This document shows positions 56,604-64,000 of a stretch of 64,000 nucleotides of DNA, one piece after another. This stretch comes from Haloprofundus halobius (GTDB taxonomy: Archaea; Halobacteriota; Halobacteria; Halobacteriales; Haloferacaceae): contig NZ_CP083666.1 of the NCBI RefSeq assembly GCF_020097835.1, positions 930,001 through 994,000 of the forward strand, written 5' to 3'. Made by a program: the position numbers and the translations under genes. Position 1 is the first letter of the stretch. Each line of letters begins with the position of its first letter. Under the pieces are notes generated by a model. The model was not told the DNA's origin. It made no database searches and worked only from the letters and a program-made list of their open reading frames with translations.

Positions 56604-58813
56604 GTTCGACCCGCGACGAGAAAGCGACGAGGATCCGTCACTTCCTCGCCACCGAAGGCGACGCCGTCGCCGAGGGGACCCGCGGGTTCAACGCCGGACG
56701 TTACGAGTCGGTCGGGAGACTCGACGAGTACGAGGAACTGAAAGACCGCGCCCGCGCCATCAAGGAGGACGCCATCGAACGCCTCCCAGAACTCGTCGAC
56801 CAGTTACGCGAGTCCGTCGAAGCCAACGGGGGGACGCTCTACGTCGCCGACGACGCCGACGACGCCAATCGCTACATCCGGGAGGTCGTCGAAGAACGGG
56901 ACGCCGAGACCGTCGTCAAGAGCAAGTCGATGACCACCGAGGAACTGGAGGTCAACGACGAACTCCGGGCGGCGGACGTGGACGTCGTCGAGACGGACCT
57001 CGGCGAGTGGGTGCTCCAACTCGCCGACGAAGTGCCGTCGCACATCATCGCGCCCGCCATCCACAAGTCCCGCGAGGGTATCGCCGAGTTGTTCGAGACG
57101 ACGTTCGACCTCGACGAACCGCTCGAAACCGCCGAGGAACTGACGATGTTCGCCCGCGAGAAACTGGGCGAGCGCATCGCCGAGGCCGACGTCGGGATGA
57201 CCGGCGCGAACTTCATCGCCGCCGACTCCGGCACCCTACTGCTCGTCACCAGCGAGGGCAACGCGAGAAAGTCGGTCGTCGTCCCCGACACGCACGTCGC
57301 CGTCGCGGGCGTCGAGAAGGTCGTTCCGTCCGTCACCGACTTCCAGCCGTTCGTCGAACTCATCGGGCGCTCCGGGACCGGACAGGACATCACCTCCTAC
57401 GTCTCGCTCTTGACGCCGCCGGCCCCCTCGCCGACCGTCGAGTTCGACGCGCCCGACGTCCCGATGACCGACGGGGAGACGAACAGGGAGTTCCACCTCG
57501 TGCTCGTCGACAACGGCCGGATGGCGATGCGCGAGGACGAGCAGTTGAAGGAGACGCTGTACTGTATCCGGTGTTCGGCGTGCGCGAACTCCTGCGGCAA
57601 CTTCCAGAGCGTCGGCGGTCACGTCTTCGGCGGGGAGACGTACTCCGGCGGCATCGCAACCGGGTGGGAGACCGGTATCGAGGGTCTCGACGTGGCCGCG
57701 GAGTTCAACGACCTCTGCACCGGCTGTTCGCGCTGCGTCAACGCCTGCCCCGTCAAAATCGACATCCCGTGGATAAACACGGTCGTCAGAGACCGCATCA
57801 ACCGCGGCGAGGGCGGGAAACTCGACTTTCTCGTCGAGGGGCTCACGCCCGACGAGGAGTCCGGCGGGTTGGACCTCGGCAAGCGCTTCTTCGGCAACTT
57901 CTCGACGGTGGCGAAACTCGGTAGCGCCACCGCACCCGTCTCGAACTGGGTGGCGGGGACGCGCCCGGCGCGACGACTCCTGGCGAAGACGGTCGGCGTC
58001 GACCCTCGCCGTGACCTCCCGTCGTTTCAGCGTGAGACGTTCCGCGCGTGGTTCGAGCGTCGCGGCGGGGCACAGGTCCCCGCCGCCAGAGCGCGGCGGG
58101 AGGCGGTCGTCTACCCCGACCTCTACACGAACCACGTGCAGGTCGAACGCGGGAAGGCGGCGGTCCGGACGCTCGAAGCGCTCGGCGTGCACGTCGTCGT
58201 TCCCGAGGTGCCGTCGAGCGGCCGCGCCCCCCTCTCACAGGGGATGGTGTCGACCGCCGCGCGCCACGCCCACGAGGTGTACGCGGCGCTGGCCGAACAC
58301 GTCGACGCGAATCGCGACATCGTCGTCGTCGAACCCTCGGACCTGGCGATGTTCCGCCGCGAGTACGAGAAGTTCCTCGCGCCGAAGTCGTTCGAACGGC
58401 TCGACATGCACAGCTACGAGGTGATGGAGTACGTCTACGGACTGCTTCACGTGGGGGCCGAGACGACGCTCCTCTCGACGCCCGACGGGGACGACGCGGG
58501 CGTCGCTTACCACAGCCACTGCCAGCAGCGAACGCTCGGCCTCGAATCGTACACCGTCGCCGTGCTCGAAGACCTCGGCTACGACGTGGTCACCTCCGAG
58601 ACGGAGTGCTGCGGGATGGCAGGGTCGTTCGGCTACAAATCCGAGTACTACGAACTGAGCATGGACGTCGGCGAGCCGATTCGCGAGCAGTTCGAGGCCG
58701 CCGACGCCGCGAATCGGACCGTCGTCGCCTCCGGCACCTCCTGTCTCGAACAGTTGGACGCGCTGCTGTCGCGACCGACGCGACACCCGGTCGAACTCGT
58801 CGCACCGCGCTGA
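56600..58813 (+). CDS. lutB: Fused LutB-LutA lactate utilisation Fe-S protein
   Basis: The protein has 737 residues. The LUD domain (1-300) has TVVKSKSMTTEELEVNDELR and GANFIAADSGTLLLVTSEGN then ARKSVVVPDTHVAVAG. Two 4Fe-4S motifs follow: YCIRCSACANSCGNFQSVGG near 320 and CTGCSRCVNACPVKIDIPWI near 373. The last 230 residues are the LutA-type CCG domain (YHSHCQQRTLGLESYTVAVL, ECCGMAGSFGYKSEYYELSM near 669). LutA is usually separate; here A and B are one chain. With LutC it oxidises L-lactate to pyruvate. Confidence 0.92.
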   Translation: MSSTRDEKATRIRHFLATEGDAVAEGTRGFNAGRYESVGRLDEYEELKDRARAIKEDAIERLPELVDQLRESVEANGGTLYVADDADDANRYIREVVEERDAETVVKSKSMTTEELEVNDELRAADVDVVETDLGEWVLQLADEVPSHIIAPAIHKSREGIAELFETTFDLDEPLETAEELTMFAREKLGERIAEADVGMTGANFIAADSGTLLLVTSEGNARKSVVVPDTHVAVAGVEKVVPSVTDFQPFVELIGRSGTGQDITSYVSLLTPPAPSPTVEFDAPDVPMTDGETNREFHLVLVDNGRMAMREDEQLKETLYCIRCSACANSCGNFQSVGGHVFGGETYSGGIATGWETGIEGLDVAAEFNDLCTGCSRCVNACPVKIDIPWINTVVRDRINRGEGGKLDFLVEGLTPDEESGGLDLGKRFFGNFSTVAKLGSATAPVSNWVAGTRPARRLLAKTVGVDPRRDLPSFQRETFRAWFERRGGAQVPAARARREAVVYPDLYTNHVQVERGKAAVRTLEALGVHVVVPEVPSSGRAPLSQGMVSTAARHAHEVYAALAEHVDANRDIVVVEPSDLAMFRREYEKFLAPKSFERLDMHSYEVMEYVYGLLHVGAETTLLSTPDGDDAGVAYHSHCQQRTLGLESYTVAVLEDLGYDVVTSETECCGMAGSFGYKSEYYELSMDVGEPIREQFEAADAANRTVVASGTSCLEQLDALLSRPTRHPVELVAPR

Positions 58814-58912
58814 GTCGCACTCGTCCCATTTCGTCGCGCACAGTCGGGCCCATCTCCTCACGTCTCGGCGGTGCGGGCCGACGGTCCGTCCTCTCGACGC
58901 GCTTTTTCGAAC

Positions 58913-59524
58913 CTACTCCTCGACGATGATGCCGCCGCGCATCCCCATCTCCTTGTGCGGAGTACAGAAGTACTTCGTCGTCCCCACTTCGTCGAACGTC
59001 TGCTCGAACGTGTGGCCCTCGTCGGCGACGAGTTCGCTCTCGAAGCCTCCGTCCTCGTCTATCACGTCGTGGGTGCCGCCTGCGCCGGTCCACTCCCAGA
59101 CGACGGTCGTTTCCGGCGAGACGCGAATCGCCGGCGGTTCGTACGCGTGCGGACCCTCGATGCCGTCCGCACCGACCATCACCGTCACCTCGCTCTCGCC
59201 GGTGTGGTCGGCGAACTCGTCGTAGTTGTCGGTCGGTTCGAACCACGACTCCCACTCCTCGTCGTCGGCCGCCTCGGTCTGTGTCGCCTCGGTGGTCTCG
59301 GTCGAGCCGTCCGTCTCGTCGGTTTCACTCGTCTCGTTCGTTCCCGTCGCGTCGCCGGTCTCCATGTCGGTGGGCGTCGAGTCCGACCCCGCTCCGTCGG
59401 TCGAACAGCCGGCGAACGTCGTCATCGCGGCGACGGCGGCCGCACCTGCGGTTCGCAGCGCGGTCCGCCGTGAAACCGTTCGGGGGGCGTCAAATCGGCC
59501 GTCGTCCGGTCGCTGTCGAGTCAT
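58913..59524 (-). CDS. Halocyanin-like blue copper lipoprotein
   Basis: The protein has 203 residues. A Tat signal (SRRTALRTAGAAAVAAMTTF) ends in a lipobox AGCS near residue 38. A Thr/Glu-rich linker follows. The plastocyanin fold has VVWEWTGAGGTHDVIDEDGG (first His ligand) and TTKYFCTPHKEMGMRGGIIV with Cys, His and Met. Type 1 copper electron carrier, exported folded by Tat and anchored by lipid. Convergent with the lut genes. Confidence 0.95.
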   Translation of the reverse strand: MTRQRPDDGRFDAPRTVSRRTALRTAGAAAVAAMTTFAGCSTDGAGSDSTPTDMETGDATGTNETSETDETDGSTETTEATQTEAADDEEWESWFEPTDNYDEFADHTGESEVTVMVGADGIEGPHAYEPPAIRVSPETTVVWEWTGAGGTHDVIDEDGGFESELVADEGHTFEQTFDEVGTTKYFCTPHKEMGMRGGIIVEE

Positions 59525-59714
59525 ATCCGTCACGACGGCGGCCGAGCAAAAGTCGTTCGCCCCGTGATTCACGGACTGAGAACGGTCCGTCGCGGAGTGA
59601 CAGACGGTGAAAAAAGGCGTCTCGGCGCCGCAATGTACGGGCGTCCGTCTAGTGTGCGAGGCGGACGCTCGTCTTCTACGAACATTAAAGACCCGGGCCT
59701 CCATGAGGGCGAGT

Positions 59715-60005
59715 ATGGACGGGACGCCACAAGAAATCACGACGCTCGTCGGCCGAGAGGTGTACTCCAACAACGGAGTGTACGTCGGCGAAGTCGAGGA
59801 CGTGCGCCTGGACCTCGACCAGGAGGTCGTCACGGGACTCGCGCTCGCCGAACTGAACCGGGAGCTGTTCGAAGGTCGAATCCAGCGGGGCAAGGGAGTG
59901 CTCATCCCGTACCGCTGGGTCCGTGCCGTCGGCGACGTCATCCTCATCAACGACGTCATCGAGCGACTGAAGCAACCGGAAGAAGAGTCGGAAATCGCGG
60001 TCTAA
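59715..60005 (+). CDS. PRC-barrel domain protein
   Basis: The protein has 96 residues. TLVGREVYSNNGVYVGEVED, VRLDLDQEVVTGLALAELNR and IPYRWVRAVGDVILINDVIE form the PRC beta-barrel. A TATA-like ATTAAAG at 59684-59690 places the transcript start right at the ATG at 59715, so I prefer it to the ATG at 59703. Haloarchaeal PRC proteins bind RNA or partners; CdpB-type forms act in cell division. This one may be of that kind, but it is not shown. Its stop overlaps the convergent DHH gene. Confidence 0.85.
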   Translation: MDGTPQEITTLVGREVYSNNGVYVGEVEDVRLDLDQEVVTGLALAELNRELFEGRIQRGKGVLIPYRWVRAVGDVILINDVIERLKQPEEESEIAV

Positions 60006-61429
60006 CTGCCGTTCCCGCTCTCGCTGCCGTCGACACCCATCGCCTGAAACAGTTTTCGCCGTACTGCTTCCTCAGTCAGTTCCAGCAACGTGTCACGGTT
60101 GTCCTCGCTCGTCTCGATACCGGTGAAGATGCCGAGCGGAATCTCGACGCTCGCCTGCGTCGAGTGACCGGCCGCCTCGCCGATGTTTTTGAACGCGTCC
60201 TGCAGGATGTTCCCGATGTTCATCCGGATGTCCTTCGAGCGCGCGGCGAGGTAGATGGTGTCCTCGGCGATGCCGAAGACGGCGGTGGTGGTGATTCCCT
60301 CCAGGTTCAGGAGGTGCTGAGCGGCCTGCGCGAGCGCCTCACGGTCGCGGATGAAGCCCGCGTTCGAGACGAGGTGACTCCCTTGCACTTCCCGGTTTTG
60401 GATGGCTTCGGCGAGCACGTCCAACGTCTCGGGTGACATCGACGGCGACTCGACCTGTTCGAGCGTGTCGTGGTTCGCGAAGGGGTAGAGGTACGCCGCC
60501 GCCGTCAGGTCCGCGGGCGTCGTGTCGCGCTTGAAGTCGAGCGTCTCCGCGCGGATGCCGTACAGCAGCGCCGTTGCGACTTCCTCGCTCGGGCTGAGGT
60601 CGAACTCCTGGATGTACTTCGTGAGAATCGTCGAGGTAGAGGAGACGTTCGGGCGGACGTCGGTGAACGTCGCGTCGAACTCGCGGTCGGGTTCGTAGTG
60701 GTCGATGAAGATATCGATGGGAACGTCGACGTCGAAGTCGCCGGACTTCATGTGGTCGACGAGCGCGACAGCGCCGTACTCCGCTAGCGGCTTGGCCTCG
60801 TCGCGCGACAGCAGGTCGATGCCGAGGAGGTTGACGAACGCGCGGTTCTCCTGGTGGCCGATGTCGCCGTTGTAGAGGATGTCGGCGTCGACGCCGTACT
60901 CCTCGGCGATCTGCCTGAGCGCGACGGCGCTGGCGATGGAGTCGGGGTCGGGGTTGTCGTGCGTCAGGACGGCCAGGTCGCCGTCGGTCTCGACGAGCAC
61001 GTCGGCCAACTGCCGGGCTTTGTACTCCAACTCGCCGGATTCGAGCGTTCGGAGCGCCGAGTCGGCGATGACCGTCGAGGGGTTGATGACCACGTCCGCG
61101 CCGAGGTCGGTCAGTTCGTCCTCCGAGACCGGGTCGGAGGCGCGCACGACGACGAACTGGTCGCCGCCGCGTTCGCGTATCGCCGACACCGCGGCCTTGT
61201 TTGCCTCCACGTCCGACGAGAGGATGAGGACGACGTCCCGGTCGGCGACGACCGACGCCACTTCCGGTTCCCGGATGTCCTGTTGCTGTGCGTTCAGGTC
61301 CTGGTCGCGGAGTGCCTCGACCCGACTCTCGTCCTTGTCGAGGATGAGGACATCTTTCCCTCCGGCCGCGAGTTCGTCCGCGACGGCATGCCCGACGCTC
61401 CCACACCCCAAGATAGCGTACGTAGACAT
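60002..61429 (-). CDS. TrkA-N / DHH-family phosphoesterase fusion
   Basis: The protein has 475 residues. The N-terminal Rossmann (TrkA-N) domain begins MSTYAILGCGSVGHAVADEL and then DVLILDKDESRVEALRDQDL. The DHH domain holds AVLTHDNPDPDSIASAVALR (metal Asp), YNGDIGHQENRAFVNLLGID, VALVDHMKSGDFDV and DIFIDHYEPD. The DHHA1-like end carries VFGIAEDTIYLAARSKDIRM and NIGEAAGHSTQASVEIPLGI. The phosphodiester substrate may be cyclic dinucleotide or nanoRNA; unknown. The ATG at 61429 is used. Confidence 0.9.
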   Translation of the reverse strand: MSTYAILGCGSVGHAVADELAAGGKDVLILDKDESRVEALRDQDLNAQQQDIREPEVASVVADRDVVLILSSDVEANKAAVSAIRERGGDQFVVVRASDPVSEDELTDLGADVVINPSTVIADSALRTLESGELEYKARQLADVLVETDGDLAVLTHDNPDPDSIASAVALRQIAEEYGVDADILYNGDIGHQENRAFVNLLGIDLLSRDEAKPLAEYGAVALVDHMKSGDFDVDVPIDIFIDHYEPDREFDATFTDVRPNVSSTSTILTKYIQEFDLSPSEEVATALLYGIRAETLDFKRDTTPADLTAAAYLYPFANHDTLEQVESPSMSPETLDVLAEAIQNREVQGSHLVSNAGFIRDREALAQAAQHLLNLEGITTTAVFGIAEDTIYLAARSKDIRMNIGNILQDAFKNIGEAAGHSTQASVEIPLGIFTGIETSEDNRDTLLELTEEAVRRKLFQAMGVDGSESGNGS

Positions 61430-61897
61430 CGAAGAGATGCTGACCTCAGAACTCATCAGTATCTTCTGTACCCGCGGACGACACTTAACAGCATCCGTTT
61501 GTTTCTCTCGCGAGTTCGCTTCGGAGGCGTGACTAGAGGAACGAATTCGGCCACGAGAACTCCGTGGCCCTGACACACCAACGCTCTGTAACGACGGCCG
61601 TGGCGAGATGAGACCCAATTACACCGGCACCACGGCCGCCGCAGAGCGAGCGAACGGACACCCGATCGCCATCTGTAACGTGGGTCGGTACACTACTCAA
61701 CACCGGTGCTAAATTATATGGTGTGTACCACGCTAATATTCGACTTCATCGCTGTACCCACCGTTTTCGGCCGATACTGTGAACCCACTTCGGCACCCGT
61801 GTCGGTCCGGCCGGGACCGCCGTTCGGGTCTCCGCGCGCCATCGCGACCGAGACGAAAGGAAACGCCTTTTAGCGTACCCCCGAAACGAAGTACTGA
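61430..61897. other. Intergenic region with nested inverted repeats
   Basis: No coding frame is supported in 468 bases. Inverted repeats are dense: GGCCACG / CGTGGCC at 61549-61555 and 61563-61569; CGGCCGTGG / CCACGGCCG at 61595-61603 and 61630-61638; GGTACAC / GTGTACC at 61687-61693 and 61723-61729. A short AT-rich tract AAATTATATGG lies inside the last. This could be a structured non-coding RNA or the promoter zone of the minus-strand gene at 61429. Confidence 0.5.
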
Positions 61898-61971
61898 GGG
61901 CCGGTAGCTCAGTTAGGGAGAGCGACGGACTCTTAATCCGTCGGTCGGGGGTTCAAATCCCTCCCGGCCCG
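61898..61971 (+). tRNA. tRNA-Lys (anticodon CTT)
   Basis: 74 bases. Acceptor GGGCCGG pairs with CCGGCCC, discriminator G. The anticodon stem-loop GACGGACTCTTAATCCGTC gives anticodon CTT. T-arm GGGGGTTCAAATCCCTC. No CCA encoded. Confidence 0.97.
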
Positions 61972-62110
61972 TTTTCCTGCAACGAAGTGAGCAGTGAAAA
62001 CGCCACGAAGGGATTTGAATCAGGGAACGGAGCGTAGCGGAGTGACCGTGGTTCAGATCCCGTCGGTTCGTTCGCTTCGCTCACTCCCCGACGACGTTCG
62101 CAAACGCTTC
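61972..62110. repeat. Module downstream of tRNA-Lys with T-arm copies
   Basis: Order after the tRNA: TTTTCCTGCAACGAAGTGAG, then AAGGGATTTGAATCAGGGA, an inverted copy of the tRNA-Lys T-arm TTCAAATCCC, then GGAGCGTAGCGGAGTGACCG, then TGGTTCAGATCCCGTCGG, a direct copy. The same order follows tRNA-Tyr at 31576-31690. It is non-coding. Confidence 0.65.
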
Positions 62111-62232
62111 GCGTTTGCTCACTCCCTCCCAACCCGCTTCTCGAATTTCACGTCTCGGAGCGACCGGCTTGCAGACGAAACGCCTCGAAACTTTTTGCTC
62201 CTCCCCGTCGACTCCCCCACGGGTGACCCCTC

Positions 62233-62907
62233 GTGTCCGACAGTCCGCGCCGCCTCCTGACGCTCCGCCGCCTCGTCGCACTCGCCGCGCTCGCCGTCGT
62301 GACAACCCTCTATCGACACCTGATTCGGCCGTGGCACATGTCGTGGGGGGCGACGACGGCCGAACGTCGGTCGGCGCTCCCCGGCGACGACCTGCTCGAC
62401 GACGCGCTCGCGGAGTCGACGCGGGCGGTGACCATCGCCGCGCCGCCGGAGCGCGTCTGGCCGTGGCTGGTCCAACTCGGGCAGGGTCGGGCCGGGTTCT
62501 ACAGCTACGACTGGCTGGAGAATCTCGTCGGGGCCGACATCCACAACGCCGAGCGCATCCTCCCCGACGAGCAGCGTCTCGCCGTCTCGGACACCGTTCG
62601 ACTCGCTCCCGAGGACTACTTCGTCCGGCCGCCGGTGACGACGCTCACCGTCCGGGAACTCGACGCCGGGCGAATCCTTGTCCTACAGGGGTTCGATGGC
62701 GGGACGTGGGCGTTCGTGCTCGAACCGATCGCGGAGGGGACGACGCGACTGCTCGTCCGTTCGCGGGCGGCCCCGATTCGCAGCCGGCCCGGTCGGCTGT
62801 TGCACTCTCTCGTCTACGAACCCGTCCACTTCCTGATGGAACGAAAGATGCTGTTGGGCATCAAGGCACGTTCGGAGGGGGAGTCGTCGCCGTCTCCCGA
62901 CTCGTAG
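62233..62907 (+). CDS. SRPBCC-family protein with N-terminal membrane anchor
   Basis: The protein has 224 residues from a GTG start. One membrane segment (LVALAALAVVTTLYRHLI) is near residues 14-31. Then TRAVTIAAPPERVWPWLVQL, the usual SRPBCC start, GQGRAGFYSYDWLENLVGAD, and LVLQGFDGGTWAFVLEPIAE. Similar haloarchaeal proteins are annotated polyketide cyclase-like. Role unknown. Confidence 0.8.
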   Translation: MSDSPRRLLTLRRLVALAALAVVTTLYRHLIRPWHMSWGATTAERRSALPGDDLLDDALAESTRAVTIAAPPERVWPWLVQLGQGRAGFYSYDWLENLVGADIHNAERILPDEQRLAVSDTVRLAPEDYFVRPPVTTLTVRELDAGRILVLQGFDGGTWAFVLEPIAEGTTRLLVRSRAAPIRSRPGRLLHSLVYEPVHFLMERKMLLGIKARSEGESSPSPDS

Positions 62908-62976
62908 CAGAGTCGCCGGTACGCGACCCGCACGACACGCAGTCGTTATACGCCGGACCCCCCTACTCGGTTCACC

Positions 62977-63693
62977 GTGACCGAGTTCCCCGACGCAGAC
63001 ACCACCGACGACATCGCGGCCGAACGCGACGAGACCGTCGAAGCAGTTCGTTCGCACGCGGGCCAGATCGCCCGACAGCTCGCACTGTTGCAGGGCGGTG
63101 ATTACGGCCAGCGGACGTTCAACACCGACGAGGGCGAGTGGACGCTGAAGTACGAGGCCGGCGACCTGCAGTATCTCCGCTTCAGCGGCCGCTCCGGCGA
63201 CGACGTCTACGTCGTCTCGACGAAACAGCCGCCGGACCCGACCGACCTCCACCGGGCGATGGCCGACTACGACGCGTTCGTCGAGTCGTACAACCGCTAC
63301 GTCCGCTCGCTCGACGGCGTGCTCGACGACGTGCGGGGCGACTTTCCGAAAGTGGAGACGACCGACGCCGTCGTCTCCGAACGGGACCGCCTGGTCGAGC
63401 GTATCCGGGACGTCGCCGACGCCATCGCGGGCGAACTGCACCGGTACGACGGTACCGACTACGGGACGTTCTCCGCGCGCGTCGACGGCGCACGATGGGA
63501 GTTGAAGCGCGAGCACGCACGCGTCTCCTACCTTCGCGTCGGCGGTCAGAGCGGCACCTACCTCGTCTCGCAGTACGAACCGCCGTCGGCGCCCGACGTT
63601 CGCGAACACGCCGACGCGTTCGCCGGCTTCGTCGAGGCGTACAACGACCACGTCGCCGAACTGGAAGCCGACCTCTCGGAGATCTCCCTCTGA
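62977..63693 (+). CDS. Internally duplicated haloarchaeal protein of unknown function
   Basis: The protein has 238 residues from a GTG start. Two similar halves are clear: DYGQRTFNTDEGEWTLKYEA with YLRFSGRSGDDVYVVS and YDAFVESYNRYVRSLDGVL, against DYGTFSARVDGARWELKREH with YLRVGGQSGTYLVS and FAGFVEAYNDHVAELEADL. Each half has a helical start (RDETVEAVRSHAGQIARQLA; RDRLVERIRDVADAIAGELH). Duplication of an about 110-residue domain is read directly. No known family. Confidence 0.8.
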   Translation: MTEFPDADTTDDIAAERDETVEAVRSHAGQIARQLALLQGGDYGQRTFNTDEGEWTLKYEAGDLQYLRFSGRSGDDVYVVSTKQPPDPTDLHRAMADYDAFVESYNRYVRSLDGVLDDVRGDFPKVETTDAVVSERDRLVERIRDVADAIAGELHRYDGTDYGTFSARVDGARWELKREHARVSYLRVGGQSGTYLVSQYEPPSAPDVREHADAFAGFVEAYNDHVAELEADLSEISL

Positions 63694-63895
63694 TAGTCAT
63701 CCGCAGCGGATAGTAGTTTTAGCAGGAATTCATTATTCACACAATCAACATATTTATAAGTATCCCGCCCTGAAGATAGGGCACGGAACACGATTACACA
63801 GTACGCGTTCACCCTCGCGCAGCCAGCGCTCGGGCAACGACCGGAGCCCCTCGCCCGATACGGCCCCGTCACGCTATCACACGTGGTTCGCTTAC

Positions 63896-63913
63896 AGAGT
63901 AACTATGTACTCT
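63896..63913. promoter_or_regulatory. Short palindrome upstream of the last gene
   Basis: AGAGTA (63896-63901), six bases, TACTCT (63908-63913) form an inverted repeat ending 16 bases before the ATG at 63930. It could be an operator. The repeat is short, so this may be chance. Confidence 0.35.
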
Positions 63914-63929
63914 TTGGTGAATCACAACG

Positions 63930-64000
63930 ATGTCCAGTCTACTTACTCCGTCCGACGAAGAGAACGAGATGACACTCACAGAACTGCTCGACGTCCTCGC
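63930..64000 (+). CDS. Start of a gene cut by the window end
   Basis: Only 23 codons are present: MSSLLTPSDEENEMTLTELL and DVLA. TLTELLDVLA resembles the start of haloarchaeal DUF7344-type winged-helix regulators, but too little is visible to be sure. A TTTATA near 63751-63757 is far upstream. Confidence 0.45.
   Translation, partial: MSSLLTPSDEENEMTLTELLDVL

Overview
The window is high-GC haloarchaeal chromosome. The evidence is acidic proteins rich in Asp and Glu, archaeal TBP, Orc1/Cdc6 and XPB, archaeosine-pathway enzymes, halocyanin, two HalOD1 output-domain proteins, leaderless starts placed about 25 nt after TATA boxes, and a single archaeal-type rRNA operon whose 16S and 23S processing stems carry bulge-helix-bulge motifs. 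The gene set fits a member of the Haloferacaceae, but I cannot name the genus from the sequence alone.

Layout. 0-11.4 kb: a protein tail, HalOD1, a Cys-rich copper-binding protein, an arylsulfotransferase-like membrane protein, a FemAB/phosphodiesterase pair, a CARF-like regulator, TspO, a wHTH/DUF7521 pair and YchF. 11.5-17 kb: the rRNA operon on the minus strand (16S, tRNA-Ala, 23S, 5S), with processing stems, promoters and a strong hairpin after 5S. 17.2-22.1 kb: tbp, a FilR1-type regulator, orc1/cdc6 and a replication origin with eleven ORB-like repeats in two groups flanking an AT-rich stretch, followed by an origin-linked gene with a Cys cluster. The rRNA operon is transcribed away from the origin, in the direction of fork movement.

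22-31.5 kb: XPB helicase, HalOD1, a class V aminotransferase, an AIR-synthase-family enzyme, a stand-alone RarA/MgsA C-terminal-like protein, a large orphan N6-adenine methyltransferase and tRNA-Tyr. 32-39 kb: a queD-queE-queC archaeosine operon, then mixed metabolic and small membrane proteins. 39-46 kb: a divergent alpha-glucan pair, a 1508-residue double GH15 protein and a cytoplasmic GH13 amylase. 46-52.8 kb: a frameshifted gene, a Hrq1-type helicase, a DCC thiol protein, a DUF123 nuclease-like protein, a second FilR1-type regulator and an aminotransferase. 52.8-58.8 kb: divergent lactate oxidation genes, a fused FAD/Fe-S D-lactate dehydrogenase-like protein facing lutC and a fused lutBA. 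58.9-64 kb: halocyanin, a PRC-barrel protein, a TrkA-N/DHH phosphoesterase, tRNA-Lys, an SRPBCC protein, an internally duplicated protein and the start of another gene.

I see no CRISPR array, insertion sequence, integrase or prophage. The least explained signals are a degenerate module downstream of both tRNA-Tyr and tRNA-Lys that carries an inverted T-arm copy matching its own tRNA, non-ORB direct repeats inside the origin, the double glucoamylase, the orphan methyltransferase beside tRNA-Tyr, and two apparent one-base deletions (near 8455-8465 and near 46320).
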